Position numbers and translations under genes: made by a program. Shown here in pieces: positions 8,108-17,127 of a stretch of 64,000 bases of DNA. Numbering within the stretch: position 1 is the stretch's first letter; each line of letters starts with the position of its first letter. This DNA is from Synechococcus sp. NOUM97013 (lineage in GTDB: Bacteria; Cyanobacteriota; Cyanobacteriia; PCC-6307; Cyanobiaceae), in contig NZ_CP047941.1 in the NCBI RefSeq assembly GCF_014279815.1, forward strand, positions 682,001 to 746,000, written 5' to 3'. The notes beneath the pieces are model-generated. The model was given only the letters and a program-made list of their open reading frames with translations, searched no databases and was not told the origin of the DNA.

Positions 8108-8598
8108 CTTGAAAGGTGAGTTGTTGAGGATGCGGTCACCCACGCATCGTTGCGGCCTTTGGACTGCCAGAACATGCCGTGGATTTTCTGGACCGAAGCC
8201 ATCAGCTCTTCCGCCTTGGCCTGATCGATGTTCACCTTGCAGGCACTGCAGAGCTTGGCTGCTTTCCAGAAGGTGTCGAGCAGATCGGGGAAGGTGGCGA
8301 GGTGCTCAGGCTTGAAGTAATCGGTCCAGAGGATCATCAGCTCCTTCTTGGCCTTGGTGGCTTCTTCTTCCTTGATCGCGACGTAACGCGAGAAGGTGTT
8401 GTTGTAGGTCGCCAGAGCAGCGGCATCACCCGCTGCTGGAGCCTCCATGCCTTTGAGTTTCTTGGTCATGGACAGCACGGCTTCCGCTGCCACACGAGCG
8501 GAAGCCGGGTCATAGACGCCGCAAGGGCCGTCGCAGTGAGCTTGAACTGCCTCAGCAGGCAGGGCTTGGAAGAGGGCTGAAAGTGCCGAGCGGAACAT
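8104..8598 (-). CDS. sodN: Nickel-containing superoxide dismutase precursor
   Basis: A 164-aa precursor that dismutates superoxide to oxygen and hydrogen peroxide as a hexamer of four-helix bundles. The nickel hook is visible as HCDGPCGVYDP beginning at residue 21. His, Cys and the second Cys at positions 1, 2 and 6 of the mature chain are the Ni ligands. Residues 1-20 (ending AEAVQA) are the leader removed by SodX. The protein is otherwise helical and Lys-rich, as usual. Marine picocyanobacteria commonly rely on this enzyme. It is cotranscribed with sodX. Confidence 0.96.
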   Translation of the reverse strand: MFRSALSALFQALPAEAVQAHCDGPCGVYDPASARVAAEAVLSMTKKLKGMEAPAAGDAAALATYNNTFSRYVAIKEEEATKAKKELMILWTDYFKPEHLATFPDLLDTFWKAAKLCSACKVNIDQAKAEELMASVQKIHGMFWQSKGRNDAWVTASSTTHLSR

Positions 8599-8641
8599 TC
8601 GGATGGGTCGTCAACTGCCGTGATCACACCCTAACCGGCGC

Positions 8642-9289
8642 TCAAGACTTGATGTCCAGCAGCTCGACGTCAAAGATCAAGGTGGCATTGGGGGGAATCA
8701 CACCACCGGCACCGCGTGCGCCGTAGCCGAGGTCCGGGGGAATTACCAGCTTGCGCTTTCCACCCACTTTCATGCCCTGGACACCTTCGTCCCAGCCTTT
8801 GATCACGCGGCCAGCGCCCAGAGGGAAGCTGAAGGGCTTGCCACGGTCGTAGCTGGCATCGAATTGGGTGCCGTCTTCCAGGGTGCCGCGGTAGTGCACC
8901 ACGACGGTCTGACCGGCGGTGGCTTCAGCGCCATCGCCGACTTCGATGTCTGTAATGCGCAGGCCACTGGCCGTGAGTTGCGACTTCTCAGACTTCATGG
9001 GGCCGCCGAGCGCGGAGGCATCGGCCTGGTTGGAGTCGGGAGCCATGGCGAAAAGAGTGGGGTTGGTTTCTTCAGGATCCAGCTCCATGGGGCTGGAGCT
9101 GGTGGTGAGATCGGCGGTCTGGACCGCTGCCGATTGCGCGGCGGGTGCCGGTGCAGCGGCCACCACGGTGGAGGGAGCCACGATCTGGCTCACCAGGGCC
9201 ACCACCAGGCAAGCAATGCAGACGGCGGAACTGATCAGGATGTCGCGCACGGAGGGTCTGTTCGTTCGGCGCGATTCTGGCAGGTTCAT
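8642..9289 (-). CDS. FKBP-type peptidyl-prolyl cis-trans isomerase, membrane-anchored or exported
   Basis: A 215-aa protein with a hydrophobic N-terminal segment (residues about 15-45, [20 protein letters not shown]), then an Ala/Pro/Thr linker. A C-terminal FKBP domain follows (about residues 105-215) with [56 protein letters not shown] and [11 protein letters not shown]. The domain is complete and should be an active prolyl isomerase in the periplasm or thylakoid lumen. Its start overlaps the stop of the upstream coiled-coil gene by 4 bp, so the two are cotranscribed. Confidence 0.92.
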   Translation of the reverse strand: MNLPESRRTNRPSVRDILISSAVCIACLVVALVSQIVAPSTVVAAAPAPAAQSAAVQTADLTTSSSPMELDPEETNPTLFAMAPDSNQADASALGGPMKSEKSQLTASGLRITDIEVGDGAEATAGQTVVVHYRGTLEDGTQFDASYDRGKPFSFPLGAGRVIKGWDEGVQGMKVGGKRKLVIPPDLGYGARGAGGVIPPNATLIFDVELLDIKS

Positions 9290-9615
9290 TCCTGACGCTC
9301 CCGTTGGCGCAGTTGCTGCTCGAGCCGGTCGATCCGGCCACGCAGTTCGTCGAGTTCCTTCTGGCTGGCCAGCCCGAGATCCTGGAGAAGATTGTCGCGG
9401 TTGCGCTCCAGGTTGCGCCCCATCTGCTGCTCAAGCTCAGGGGTTTCCCCGCGCAGTGCTTTTAAGACGTCATCGACGAGAGCTGAGGCATGGGTAGCGT
9501 CCAGGCGACCGCTGCTGACCCACTCCTGGGTGACATCGCGCAGGCGATCGGCCACCAGCGTGGTGGTTCCCAGGCCGCGGAGCAGCAGCTGTTGCAAGGG
9601 ATTGGCGGTCTCCAT
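9286..9615 (-). CDS. Phasin-like coiled-coil protein
   Basis: A 109-aa protein whose middle and C-terminal halves are strongly helical and heptad-like: [20 protein letters not shown] closes the protein. The N-terminal section includes [20 protein letters not shown]. The layout resembles the short proteins annotated as phasin family or PhaF-like, but there is no PHA synthase nearby, so that name is only structural. It has no signal peptide. It lies 42 bp from the divergent lnt gene, so both promoters must share that gap. Confidence 0.7.
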   Translation of the reverse strand: METANPLQQLLLRGLGTTTLVADRLRDVTQEWVSSGRLDATHASALVDDVLKALRGETPELEQQMGRNLERNRDNLLQDLGLASQKELDELRGRIDRLEQQLRQRERQE

Positions 9616-9657
9616 CGCGGATCGCGGTTCTGTCTGAGTTCAGGATGACGGGATCCG

Positions 9658-11181
9658 ATGGGGCTGACCATGGGCAATGACCGATCCCTGTTGCTGCATG
9701 GGCTTGCCGGGGGTGTGCTGTCGGGCCTCGGTCTGTGCTGGTCAGGGCCCTGGTGGATGCTGCCTGCTCTGGCGCTGCTCTGGTCATCGGCCCGGTCGCC
9801 ATGGGCCGCAGCGCTCTGGGGTGCATCAGCCATTGCCATCAGCCATTGCTGGCTGCTGGCGCTCCATCCCCTCACCTGGTTGGGTGTGCCGGCTCTGCTC
9901 AGCCTTCCTTTGGCGATGGCGGTGTGGCTGATCTGCGCTCTGGCTGCTGCCGTGCTGACAGCGGCCTGGAGTGTTGTCGGCCGTTGCCTGCCATCCCCAG
10001 GCACCCTCCCGCATGCCCTGGTTCTGTCGCTGATCTGGGGACTGACGGAAACTCTGCTGGCCCGGGAACCGCTCTTCTGGATCGGTGTTGGCGGCAGCGT
10101 GCTGCCTGGAGACCCCTGGTTGGCCGGTCTGTCCCGCTGGGTGGGTGCCGGAGGCCTGGCGGCGGTGCAGTTACTGCTGGGATGGGGGCTCTGGAAGCTC
10201 TGGCTGTTGTCCAGGACGGACACCGGCTTCTCGTGGCGTTGGTCTGGCCTGGCGGCGCTGGCTCTGGCGGTGGTGCATGCCTTCGGGGCGCTGGCGCTCT
10301 ACGGCGGAGCCCCTGGCCAGAGTTCGGGTGATGTCATGTCTCTGGCTTTGTGGCAGCCAGCGATTCCCACGCGCGAGAAATTCAGTGATCGCCGCCAGGC
10401 CGAGCTCCCTGGGCGCTTTGATGCGGTCGAGGCTCGCGCGCAGCGGGATGGTGCGCAGCTGCTGCTTGCGCCAGAAGGAACGCTGCCCCTGGATCGCCGT
10501 CGGTTCGACGACAACGCGTTGCCCGTGATCAGCGGCGGTTTTCGTTGGGTGGCCGGTCAGCAACGCAGTGCACTGCTTCTGCTCGATCCTCAGGCTTTCG
10601 GTCCACCCAACGCGATCGACAAGCATCGGTTGGTTCCCTTGGGGGAATGGTTTCCCGCATGGCCTGGACTCAGCGGACTCTCTGCTGTCGGTGGGCTGGA
10701 AGCGGGGTCGGCTTCGCGGCTGTGGCCTTGGGGTGGTCCTCCTGCAGCGGTGGCCATCTGCTACGAGATCAGCAACGGCACGGCCCTGGCCCGAGCAGTC
10801 GCGGACGGGGGGCAGTGGATTCTGGCCGCGGCCAACCTGGATCCCTATCCACAGCTGCTGCAGCATCAATTCCTGGCCCTGGCGGGGTTGCGCAGTCTGG
10901 AAACCGCCCGACCGCTGGCGTCCGTGGCCAACACCGGGCCCACGGCCATGTTCAACGCCCAAGGGCAGATCACAGACTCCCTGGCTCCGATGCGTCCTGG
11001 GTTGCTTCAGGCTGCGTTGCAACCCACCGATGGTTTCACGTTGTATGTGCGCTGGCGGGAGAGGCCGCTCTGGTGGGCGCTGCTGGCTGCCGTGCTGGCG
11101 TTGTTTAAAACGAGCTCTGGATCAGGCCTCCCCCCAGCACTGCCTCGCCGTCGTAGAACACTGCCGCCTGACCGGGTGTGA
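9658..11181 (+). CDS. lnt: Apolipoprotein N-acyltransferase
   Basis: A 507-aa membrane enzyme that adds the third acyl chain to lipoproteins. About six to seven N-terminal helices lead to a nitrilase-like domain. The catalytic triad is visible: Glu in [11 protein letters not shown], Lys in the segment [13 protein letters not shown], and Cys in AVAICYEIS. The C-terminal helix [12 protein letters not shown] is followed by a basic Pro/Arg tail. That tail (about 25 residues) is encoded within the 3' end of mnmA on the other strand, a 77-bp convergent overlap. A second in-frame ATG at 9670 is an alternative start. Confidence 0.92.
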   Translation: MGLTMGNDRSLLLHGLAGGVLSGLGLCWSGPWWMLPALALLWSSARSPWAAALWGASAIAISHCWLLALHPLTWLGVPALLSLPLAMAVWLICALAAAVLTAAWSVVGRCLPSPGTLPHALVLSLIWGLTETLLAREPLFWIGVGGSVLPGDPWLAGLSRWVGAGGLAAVQLLLGWGLWKLWLLSRTDTGFSWRWSGLAALALAVVHAFGALALYGGAPGQSSGDVMSLALWQPAIPTREKFSDRRQAELPGRFDAVEARAQRDGAQLLLAPEGTLPLDRRRFDDNALPVISGGFRWVAGQQRSALLLLDPQAFGPPNAIDKHRLVPLGEWFPAWPGLSGLSAVGGLEAGSASRLWPWGGPPAAVAICYEISNGTALARAVADGGQWILAAANLDPYPQLLQHQFLALAGLRSLETARPLASVANTGPTAMFNAQGQITDSLAPMRPGLLQAALQPTDGFTLYVRWRERPLWWALLAAVLALFKTSSGSGLPPALPRRRRTLPPDRV

Positions 11182-12274
11182 TCGAGAACTGCTCCTCCGT
11201 AAAGGTGAGTCGGCAGCGATGGGGCCGACCTCCGTCGCGATCTGTCTCGGTGGCATCGATGCAGGTGAGCTGAGCCGTCACGGGTGCGCTGCGGTAGCGC
11301 ACCTGCACCTCCACCTCAAGGCTTTGGCCTGGTTCGGGGGGGGCTATCGAGATCCAGTTGACGGCACCCACCTCACAGCCGTTGCGACCGGCTTCAGCGC
11401 GAGGGGCCACGATGACCCGATTCATCGCTGCATCCAGACGGATGACATGCAGCGGTTCGCTCCAGGCCACGCCGAGTCCCTTGCGCTGACCGATGGTGAA
11501 GTGTTCGATCCCATCGTGTTCACCCACGACGGTGCCGTCCTGCAGCACGATCTCCCCCTGGCGTGGCGGCAAGTAGGCATCCAGGAAAGCCCGCATCGAG
11601 CCGTGGTGATCGGCCAGGCAAAGGTCCTGGCTTTCGGGTTTTTCAGCGGTGCGCAGACCATGGCGTCCCGCTTCGAGGCGGGTGTCGGGCTTAGTGAGTT
11701 CCCCGAGGGGAAACACCACGCGGGAGAGCACGTCCTGGTTCAGGTCGTAGAGGAAGTAGCTCTGGTCTTTGCGGGTGTCGAGGCCACGCAGCAGCTTCCA
11801 ACGCCCACTGCTTTCATCCAGTCGGATTCGGGCGTAATGGCCGGTGGCCACGCGTTCCAGCCCCCGTTCATGGCGTGCCCAATCGAGCATGGGGCCGAAC
11901 TTCACCGCCCGATTGCAACGCGAACAGGGCAGGGGGGTGATGCCGGCTTGGTAGCCCTCGATCAGGCCGTCCACGATCTCGCGCACGAAGGTGTCGCGTG
12001 AGTCGACGACGTGATGGGGAACGCCCAGCTGCTCACAGATGCCAGCGGCATCCACCAGCCCCTCCGCACAGCAGGCACCCTTGCCGCTCATCAACCACAG
12101 CGTGACCCCTTCCACTTCCCAGCCGGCTTCCACGAGCAACGCGGCTGTGAGGGAGCTGTCCACACCACCGGACAAGCCCACGGCCACCCGATGTTCACCG
12201 GGCCAGGCCTGCAGGCGTTCCAAAGCCTGTGCTCCGGCGGTGGTGGCAGCAAGGCTGGATGACGCGGCCGTCAT
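11105..12274 (-). CDS. mnmA: tRNA-specific 2-thiouridylase
   Basis: A 389-aa enzyme that thiolates U34 of tRNA-Lys, -Glu and -Gln using ATP and a persulfide relay. The PP-loop SGGVDSS is at residues 35-41. The catalytic cysteines are expected in [12 protein letters not shown] and ESQDLCLAD, and both Cys are present. YVGRK-type substrate contacts are represented by [11 protein letters not shown], and the C-terminal barrel follows (VRYRSAPV to the end). Length is typical. The 3' end overlaps the lnt gene by 77 bp, and its start lies 58 bp from the divergent nnr gene. Confidence 0.95.
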   Translation of the reverse strand: MTAASSSLAATTAGAQALERLQAWPGEHRVAVGLSGGVDSSLTAALLVEAGWEVEGVTLWLMSGKGACCAEGLVDAAGICEQLGVPHHVVDSRDTFVREIVDGLIEGYQAGITPLPCSRCNRAVKFGPMLDWARHERGLERVATGHYARIRLDESSGRWKLLRGLDTRKDQSYFLYDLNQDVLSRVVFPLGELTKPDTRLEAGRHGLRTAEKPESQDLCLADHHGSMRAFLDAYLPPRQGEIVLQDGTVVGEHDGIEHFTIGQRKGLGVAWSEPLHVIRLDAAMNRVIVAPRAEAGRNGCEVGAVNWISIAPPEPGQSLEVEVQVRYRSAPVTAQLTCIDATETDRDGGRPHRCRLTFTEEQFSITPGQAAVFYDGEAVLGGGLIQSSF

Positions 12275-12332
12275 GGAGCTTCGGGCGTGAACGGGCTTCT
12301 CTTTCCATAGTGAGGTCCCATGGGACCTGGCA

Positions 12333-13886
12333 GTGCTCTGGCCACCCGCCGATGCCGATCATCTCCTGGTCAGCGCCGACCAGATGCTGACGCTGGAGCA
12401 GCAATGGTTGGCCAGTGGTCTCCCCGTGGCCGCCTTGATGGAAACCGTCGGTCAGGGCATGGCCGACTGGTGTCTGCAACGACCGGACCGGTTGCAACAC
12501 GGCGTGCTGGTGCTGGTCGGGCCTGGTCACAACGGTGGTGATGGATTGGTGCTGGGCCGCAAGCTCTTGGAAGCTGGCGTTGCCGTGCGTGTCTGGGCAC
12601 CGATGCCCCTGCGGCAATCGCTCACGCAGGAGCATTGGCGCCACCTTGTGTGGCTTGGCGTGTCGCCGTTGACGTCTGCGCCTGCGCCAGGGGATTCAGC
12701 TCTCTGGATCGACGCCTTGTTCGGTCTCGGGCAGAAGCGGCCCTTGCCATCGGATCTGGCTGATCTTCTGCAGCGCCGCCACCGGCAGGCTCCGGGACGG
12801 CTGATCAGCCTTGATCTTCCTGCTGGACTGCACTCCGACTCCGGCTGTCCCATGGAGGGAGGGGCAGCCAGGGCTTCCGACACCCTGTGCGTCGGCCTGA
12901 TCAAGCGCGGCCTTGTCCAGGATTCAGCGTTGGACTTTGTCGGTGCCTTGCATCGCATCGATCCCGGTGTGCCGCCGCGGCTGTGTGCGGCATTGCCGGC
13001 ACCGCTGATGCGGCGGCTGACGCCCGATGACCTGACGACACTCCCCAGGCCTGTTCAGTCGCTGGCGGCCATGAAATATCAGCGGGGAAGGCTGTTGCTC
13101 ATTGCCGGAAGCGATCGCTATCGGGGCGCCGCCTTGCTCGCGCTGCAGGGTGCACTGGCGAGTGGCGCCGGCAGTGTTGAAGCCTGCGTTCCCGCTGCGG
13201 TGGCCGATCAGCTCTGGCAGCTGGCTCCGGAGGTGGTGCTGGATGGGGCGCTTGGCTCTGACGCTGCTGGTGCATTGGTCTGGGGCTCCGCCGTCGAGGC
13301 CCGGGATTGGTCACGGTTGGATGCGCTGCTGATCGGGCCAGGCTGGGGTCGAATCGAAGCCCCCTGGGACCCCTGGGCGGAGCCGCTGTTGGGCTTCAAG
13401 GGATTGCTGGTGATCGATGCGGACGGTCTCAATCAGCTGGCGAGCTCGAGCGAGGGTTGGCGCTGGTTGTTGAAGCGTTCAGGCCCCACCTGGCTCACCC
13501 CCCATGGCGGTGAATTTGATCGCCTGTTCCCCGACTGCCACGGGGAGATGCCGCATGAGCGAGCTTTCGCCGCCGCTCAGCGCTCAGGGGTTGTGGTGTT
13601 GTTGAAGGGCGCGCACAGTGTTGTGGCAGCTCCATCCGGTGAGGTGTGGCAGTTGACCGGGACGGACCCTGCGGCGGCTCGCACTGGGTTTGGCGACCTG
13701 CTGGCGGGGCATGCCGCTGGGTGGGGTGCTCGCTGTCTGGCGGCGGCGGGATCCGTTGATGCCGCTGATCTGGCGGCTTCGGCGTTGATGCATGCTCAGT
13801 CAGCCAAGCGTTGTGATCAGGGCAGCAGCGCTGGAGCTGTGGCGTCACAGCTGACTGCGATGACGCGAAAAATGATGCGTTTTTGA
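12333..13886 (+). CDS. Bifunctional NAD(P)H-hydrate epimerase / ADP-dependent dehydratase
   Basis: A 517-aa two-domain repair enzyme for hydrated NADH and NADPH. The N-terminal YjeF_N epimerase domain (about residues 1-215) contains the loop [16 protein letters not shown]. The C-terminal ribokinase-like dehydratase (about 235-510) contains [46 protein letters not shown] and the catalytic-Asp segment [15 protein letters not shown]. The usual GTGDVLAG here reads TGFGDLLAG, with the Asp kept. The start is GTG. It is divergent from mnmA. Confidence 0.93.
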   Translation: MLWPPADADHLLVSADQMLTLEQQWLASGLPVAALMETVGQGMADWCLQRPDRLQHGVLVLVGPGHNGGDGLVLGRKLLEAGVAVRVWAPMPLRQSLTQEHWRHLVWLGVSPLTSAPAPGDSALWIDALFGLGQKRPLPSDLADLLQRRHRQAPGRLISLDLPAGLHSDSGCPMEGGAARASDTLCVGLIKRGLVQDSALDFVGALHRIDPGVPPRLCAALPAPLMRRLTPDDLTTLPRPVQSLAAMKYQRGRLLLIAGSDRYRGAALLALQGALASGAGSVEACVPAAVADQLWQLAPEVVLDGALGSDAAGALVWGSAVEARDWSRLDALLIGPGWGRIEAPWDPWAEPLLGFKGLLVIDADGLNQLASSSEGWRWLLKRSGPTWLTPHGGEFDRLFPDCHGEMPHERAFAAAQRSGVVVLLKGAHSVVAAPSGEVWQLTGTDPAAARTGFGDLLAGHAAGWGARCLAAAGSVDAADLAASALMHAQSAKRCDQGSSAGAVASQLTAMTRKMMRF

Positions 13887-14040
13887 CAGAAAACGAGAGC
13901 AATGTTCATGTTTCAGGATTTTTGCTGTGATTTCTGGGGTTTTGTGTCGTTTTCAACGCATGAATCTGAAGGGTTGCTGAAAACACATCGCTGAACGGGA
14001 AATTCATAGGACAGTCGCTTCACAGCAGACACGCATCCCC
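13887..14040. other. AT-richer intergenic region upstream of sigma factor gene
   Basis: This 154-bp gap between the nnr gene and the sigma factor gene is visibly richer in A and T than its flanks. A TTGACA hexamer sits at 13883-13888, but no good -10 follows at the right distance. The region presumably holds the sigma factor promoter. No RNA gene or terminator hairpin with U-tract was seen. Confidence 0.4.
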
Positions 14041-14982
14041 ATGGTCTCAGCGGCAGCAGGGGTTTCTGAAACCCAAAGACGGCGAAGTAGCGATCCGATC
14101 AGTTGGTATCTCGCCACGATTGGACGGATTCCTCTTCTCACTCCCGCTGAGGAGATTGAGCTGGGCAATCAGGTTCAGAAGTTGATGCAGCTCACAGAAG
14201 ACGGAACGATTGCGTCAGATAGCGAAACTTTCACAGGCCCCCAACGACGCTTGATTCGTGTCGGTTTGCGTGCCAAGCAGCGCATGATGAAAGCCAATCT
14301 CAGGCTTGTTGTCAGCGTCGCAAAGAAGTATCAAGGCAAAGGACTTGAACTCCTTGATTTGATCCAGGAGGGATCTCTTGGCCTGGAACGTGCGGTGGAG
14401 AAATTTGATCCAACCCGCGGTTACAAGTTTTCCACCTATGCCTTCTGGTGGATTCGCCAAAGCATGACGCGCGCGATTGCATGTCAGTCACGCACGATTC
14501 GATTGCCGGTTCACCTGAGCGAACGCCTTACAACAATCCGCAAAGTCAGTCTGGATCTAGCCCACAAACTGGGTGCCATGCCCAGCCGCATCGAGATCGC
14601 GGAAGCGATGGACATGCCAGTGGAGGAGCTCGATTCCCTGCTGCGCCAGGCGCTCACCACCAGCAGCCTGGATGCGCCCGTCAATGGTGAGGAGGGTCGC
14701 AGTTTTCTGGGTGATCTGATCGCCGACTCCTCGCTCGGAGAGCCTCTAGACAAGGTGGAGCAACGGATCCATCACGAGCAGCTGGGCCGCTGGATGAGTC
14801 ATCTCAGCGAACAGGAGCAGCACGTGCTCACGCTGCGATTCGGTCTCAATGGCCATGAGCGCCACACCCTTGCGGAGATCGGCCGTTTGCTGGAGGTGTC
14901 CCGTGAGCGTGTGCGTCAGGTTGAGCTGAAGGCGCTGCGCAAGCTCCGGAATCTCACCCGTCGCGTCGCTCCGAGCTTCTGA
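14041..14982 (+). CDS. Group 2 sigma-70 family RNA polymerase sigma factor
   Basis: A 313-aa sigma factor lacking region 1.1, so group 2 (RpoD-related, nonessential type) rather than the main SigA. Region 1.2 reads DPISWYLATIGRIPLLTPAE. Region 2 has LIQEGSLGLERAVEKFD and YKFSTYAFWWIRQSMTRAI, the -10 recognition and melting surface. Region 3 follows (ERLTTIRKV). Region 4 ends with the helix-turn-helix TLAEIGRLLEVSRERVRQ, which recognises the -35. Cyanobacteria carry several such paralogues for stress, light or nutrient responses. Which one this is cannot be decided by eye. Confidence 0.93.
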   Translation: MVSAAAGVSETQRRRSSDPISWYLATIGRIPLLTPAEEIELGNQVQKLMQLTEDGTIASDSETFTGPQRRLIRVGLRAKQRMMKANLRLVVSVAKKYQGKGLELLDLIQEGSLGLERAVEKFDPTRGYKFSTYAFWWIRQSMTRAIACQSRTIRLPVHLSERLTTIRKVSLDLAHKLGAMPSRIEIAEAMDMPVEELDSLLRQALTTSSLDAPVNGEEGRSFLGDLIADSSLGEPLDKVEQRIHHEQLGRWMSHLSEQEQHVLTLRFGLNGHERHTLAEIGRLLEVSRERVRQVELKALRKLRNLTRRVAPSF

Positions 14983-15013
14983 TCCTCCAGACTCCCGGGG
15001 CTGACATGAACCG

Positions 15014-15928
15014 TTGAAGCCCCCGCTCGTCTACCACGAGGCCTACAGCGCGCCGCTTCCCAGCACCCATCGTTTTCCGATGGCCAAGTTCAGGCAGCTG
15101 GAGGGCTGTCTGCGCGATATGGGTCTGGCCAGTGATGGACAGATCCATCGACCGCTGCCCGTGCCCCGCCGCTGGCTGGAACTGGTTCATCCGCGTGGCT
15201 ATCACCAGGCCTTTGCTCGCGACCAGTTGGACCGTCAGGCGCAACGCCGCATTGGTCTGCCCGCCACAACGCCACTGGTGCAACGCACTTGGCTTGCCGT
15301 AGGTGGGACCCTGCTCACGGCCCGTCTGGCTCTCCAGCATGGTGTGGCCTGCCATTTGGCCGGTGGTACCCACCATGCCTTCCCCGATTTCGGCAGTGGG
15401 TTCTGCATCTTCAATGACCTGGCAATTACGGCACGGGTGCTGCTGGAGCAAGAGGGGTTGCAGCGCCTGCTGGTGGTGGACCTTGACGTTCACCAGGGCG
15501 ATGCCACTGCGCTGATCTTTCAGGGCGATGCTCGGGTGTTCACCTTTTCAGCCCATGCAGCATCCAATTTTCCGGCGCGCAAACAGGTGAGTGATTTGGA
15601 TCTGCCTTTCCAGGATGGGGTGGGGGATCAGGACTATCTCTCCCAGGTGGGTGAGTGCCTCCCTGCACTTCTGGAGAGATTGCAGCCTCAGCTTGTGCTT
15701 TACAACGCTGGTGTCGATCCTCATCAGGAGGATCGGCTGGGTCGCCTCTGCCTCACAGACTTGGGCCTGTTGCAGCGCGATCATCTGGTGCTGGACGCCT
15801 GTCTGCGCCGGGGCATTCCGATTGCCACCGTGATCGGTGGGGGCTACGACACGATGACGCCTCTGGTGAAGCGTCATGCTCTGGTGTTTCGTGCGGCGTC
15901 CGATCAGGCCCGTTTGCACGGGCTCTGA
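15014..15928 (+). CDS. Histone deacetylase-fold metal-dependent deacylase
   Basis: A 304-aa member of the HDAC/AcuC/acetylpolyamine hydrolase superfamily. The active-site His pair is in LAGGTHHAFPDFGSG, and zinc ligands are in VVDLDVHQGDAT (Asp and His) and YNAGVDPHQEDRLG (Asp). The C-terminal GGGYD includes the catalytic Tyr. All catalytic residues are therefore intact. The natural substrate in cyanobacteria is not established; an N-acetyl amine or acyl-lysine is likely. The start appears to be TTG at 15014, 31 bp after the sigma factor stop. It ends 13 bp before the convergent pdhA stop. Confidence 0.88.
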   Translation: MKPPLVYHEAYSAPLPSTHRFPMAKFRQLEGCLRDMGLASDGQIHRPLPVPRRWLELVHPRGYHQAFARDQLDRQAQRRIGLPATTPLVQRTWLAVGGTLLTARLALQHGVACHLAGGTHHAFPDFGSGFCIFNDLAITARVLLEQEGLQRLLVVDLDVHQGDATALIFQGDARVFTFSAHAASNFPARKQVSDLDLPFQDGVGDQDYLSQVGECLPALLERLQPQLVLYNAGVDPHQEDRLGRLCLTDLGLLQRDHLVLDACLRRGIPIATVIGGGYDTMTPLVKRHALVFRAASDQARLHGL

Positions 15929-15941
15929 GGCGCGCCAGGGC

Positions 15942-17042
15942 TCAGTCTTCCGCCCAGATGTATTTGGTCAGTTCCGAGCCGTCGGGCTCGGGTGCACTCA
16001 GGGCGAAGTCCACGCAGTCCTGCACTTCGGCATCGATTTCCTTCTCGATCGCCCGCAGATCGTCGGCGCTGACCAGGCCCGCACCCACGAGATCACGCTC
16101 CAACGCTTTGAGTGGGTCGCGCTTGGCCCAGAACTGTTTTTCCTCTTCCGCACGCAGTTCATCGGGATCCGCGAGGGAGTGGCCGCGGAAGCGGTAGGTG
16201 AGGCACTCCAGCACGGTGGGACCTTCACCGGCGCGAGCGCGCTCGATCGCCCGTTGCGCCGCAGCGCGCACCGCAAGCACATCCATGCCGTCGACTTCTT
16301 CGCCCGCCATGCCGAACGCACCGGCCTTGCGCCAAATCTCAGGGTCACTGGTGGCTCGGTCGTGGGCCATGCCGATGGCCCACTTGTTGTTCTCCACCAC
16401 GAAAATGATTGGCAGCTTCCAGAGCTGCGCCATGTTCAAGCATTCGAAGAATTGACCGTTATTGCAGGTGCCATCCCCGAAGAAGGCCGCGGTTACGGCA
16501 TTGCTGGTGGAGTCGCCCAGGGCGTCTCGCTTGTAGCGGCTGGTGAAGGCTGAGCCGAGGGCAACGGGAATGCCTTCGCCAATAAAGGCATATCCTCCGA
16601 GCAGGTGATGCTCCTTGGAGAACAGGTGCATCGAGCCGCCTCGGCCCTTGCTGCACCCCGTCGCTTTGCCGAACAGCTCACTCATCACCTCACGGGCGGG
16701 CACGCCAGCGCTGAGGGCGTGTACGTGATCGCGATAGGTGCTGCAGAACCAGTCGTGTTGACGTTTCATCGCGCCAATCACGCCGGTGCTCACGGCTTCC
16801 TGTCCGTTGTAAAGGTGCACGAACCCAAACATTTTGCCGCGGTAGTACATCTCCGCGCACTTGTCTTCGAAACGCCGACCCAGGGTCATGTCGCGATAAA
16901 GGGCCAGACCCGTGTCCCGATCCACGCTGGCCCGTTGGGAGGTGACCAGGGTCGAGAGCCGTTCCGCATGCGCTCCGAGCAGCGATGTTCCTGCCGCTGC
17001 GGCGCTTTGTGCATCCGTGCCCATTGCGATGTCCTGGCCCAT
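15942..17042 (-). CDS. pdhA: Pyruvate dehydrogenase E1 component, alpha subunit
   Basis: A thiamine-diphosphate enzyme subunit that decarboxylates pyruvate and passes the acetyl group to E2. The TPP-binding motif begins at [12 protein letters not shown] and closes at [10 protein letters not shown] about 30 residues later. The phosphorylation-loop region [16 protein letters not shown] is present but bacterial. The start is taken as the ATG at 17042 ([13 protein letters not shown], 366 aa). A longer frame to 17096 would run toward the divergent ftn2 promoter. The N-terminal roughly 35 residues are Ala/Ser-rich and poorly conserved. No E1 beta or E2 gene is adjacent. Confidence 0.93.
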   Translation of the reverse strand: MGQDIAMGTDAQSAAAAGTSLLGAHAERLSTLVTSQRASVDRDTGLALYRDMTLGRRFEDKCAEMYYRGKMFGFVHLYNGQEAVSTGVIGAMKRQHDWFCSTYRDHVHALSAGVPAREVMSELFGKATGCSKGRGGSMHLFSKEHHLLGGYAFIGEGIPVALGSAFTSRYKRDALGDSTSNAVTAAFFGDGTCNNGQFFECLNMAQLWKLPIIFVVENNKWAIGMAHDRATSDPEIWRKAGAFGMAGEEVDGMDVLAVRAAAQRAIERARAGEGPTVLECLTYRFRGHSLADPDELRAEEEKQFWAKRDPLKALERDLVGAGLVSADDLRAIEKEIDAEVQDCVDFALSAPEPDGSELTKYIWAED

Positions 17043-17127
17043 GGCACCACCTGTTTGACCACTGACTTTAAGGGTCGATGGCGGATCAATGGGCAAAATC
17101 CCTGACTCTGCCTACAGTCTGCTGCCA

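Noticed and set aside
13883-13911. TTGACA hexamer as the -35 of the sigma factor promoter
   Set aside because: It overlaps the end of the nnr gene, and the hexamer at the right spacing (TCATGT or similar) is a poor -10, so the promoter call is not supported.
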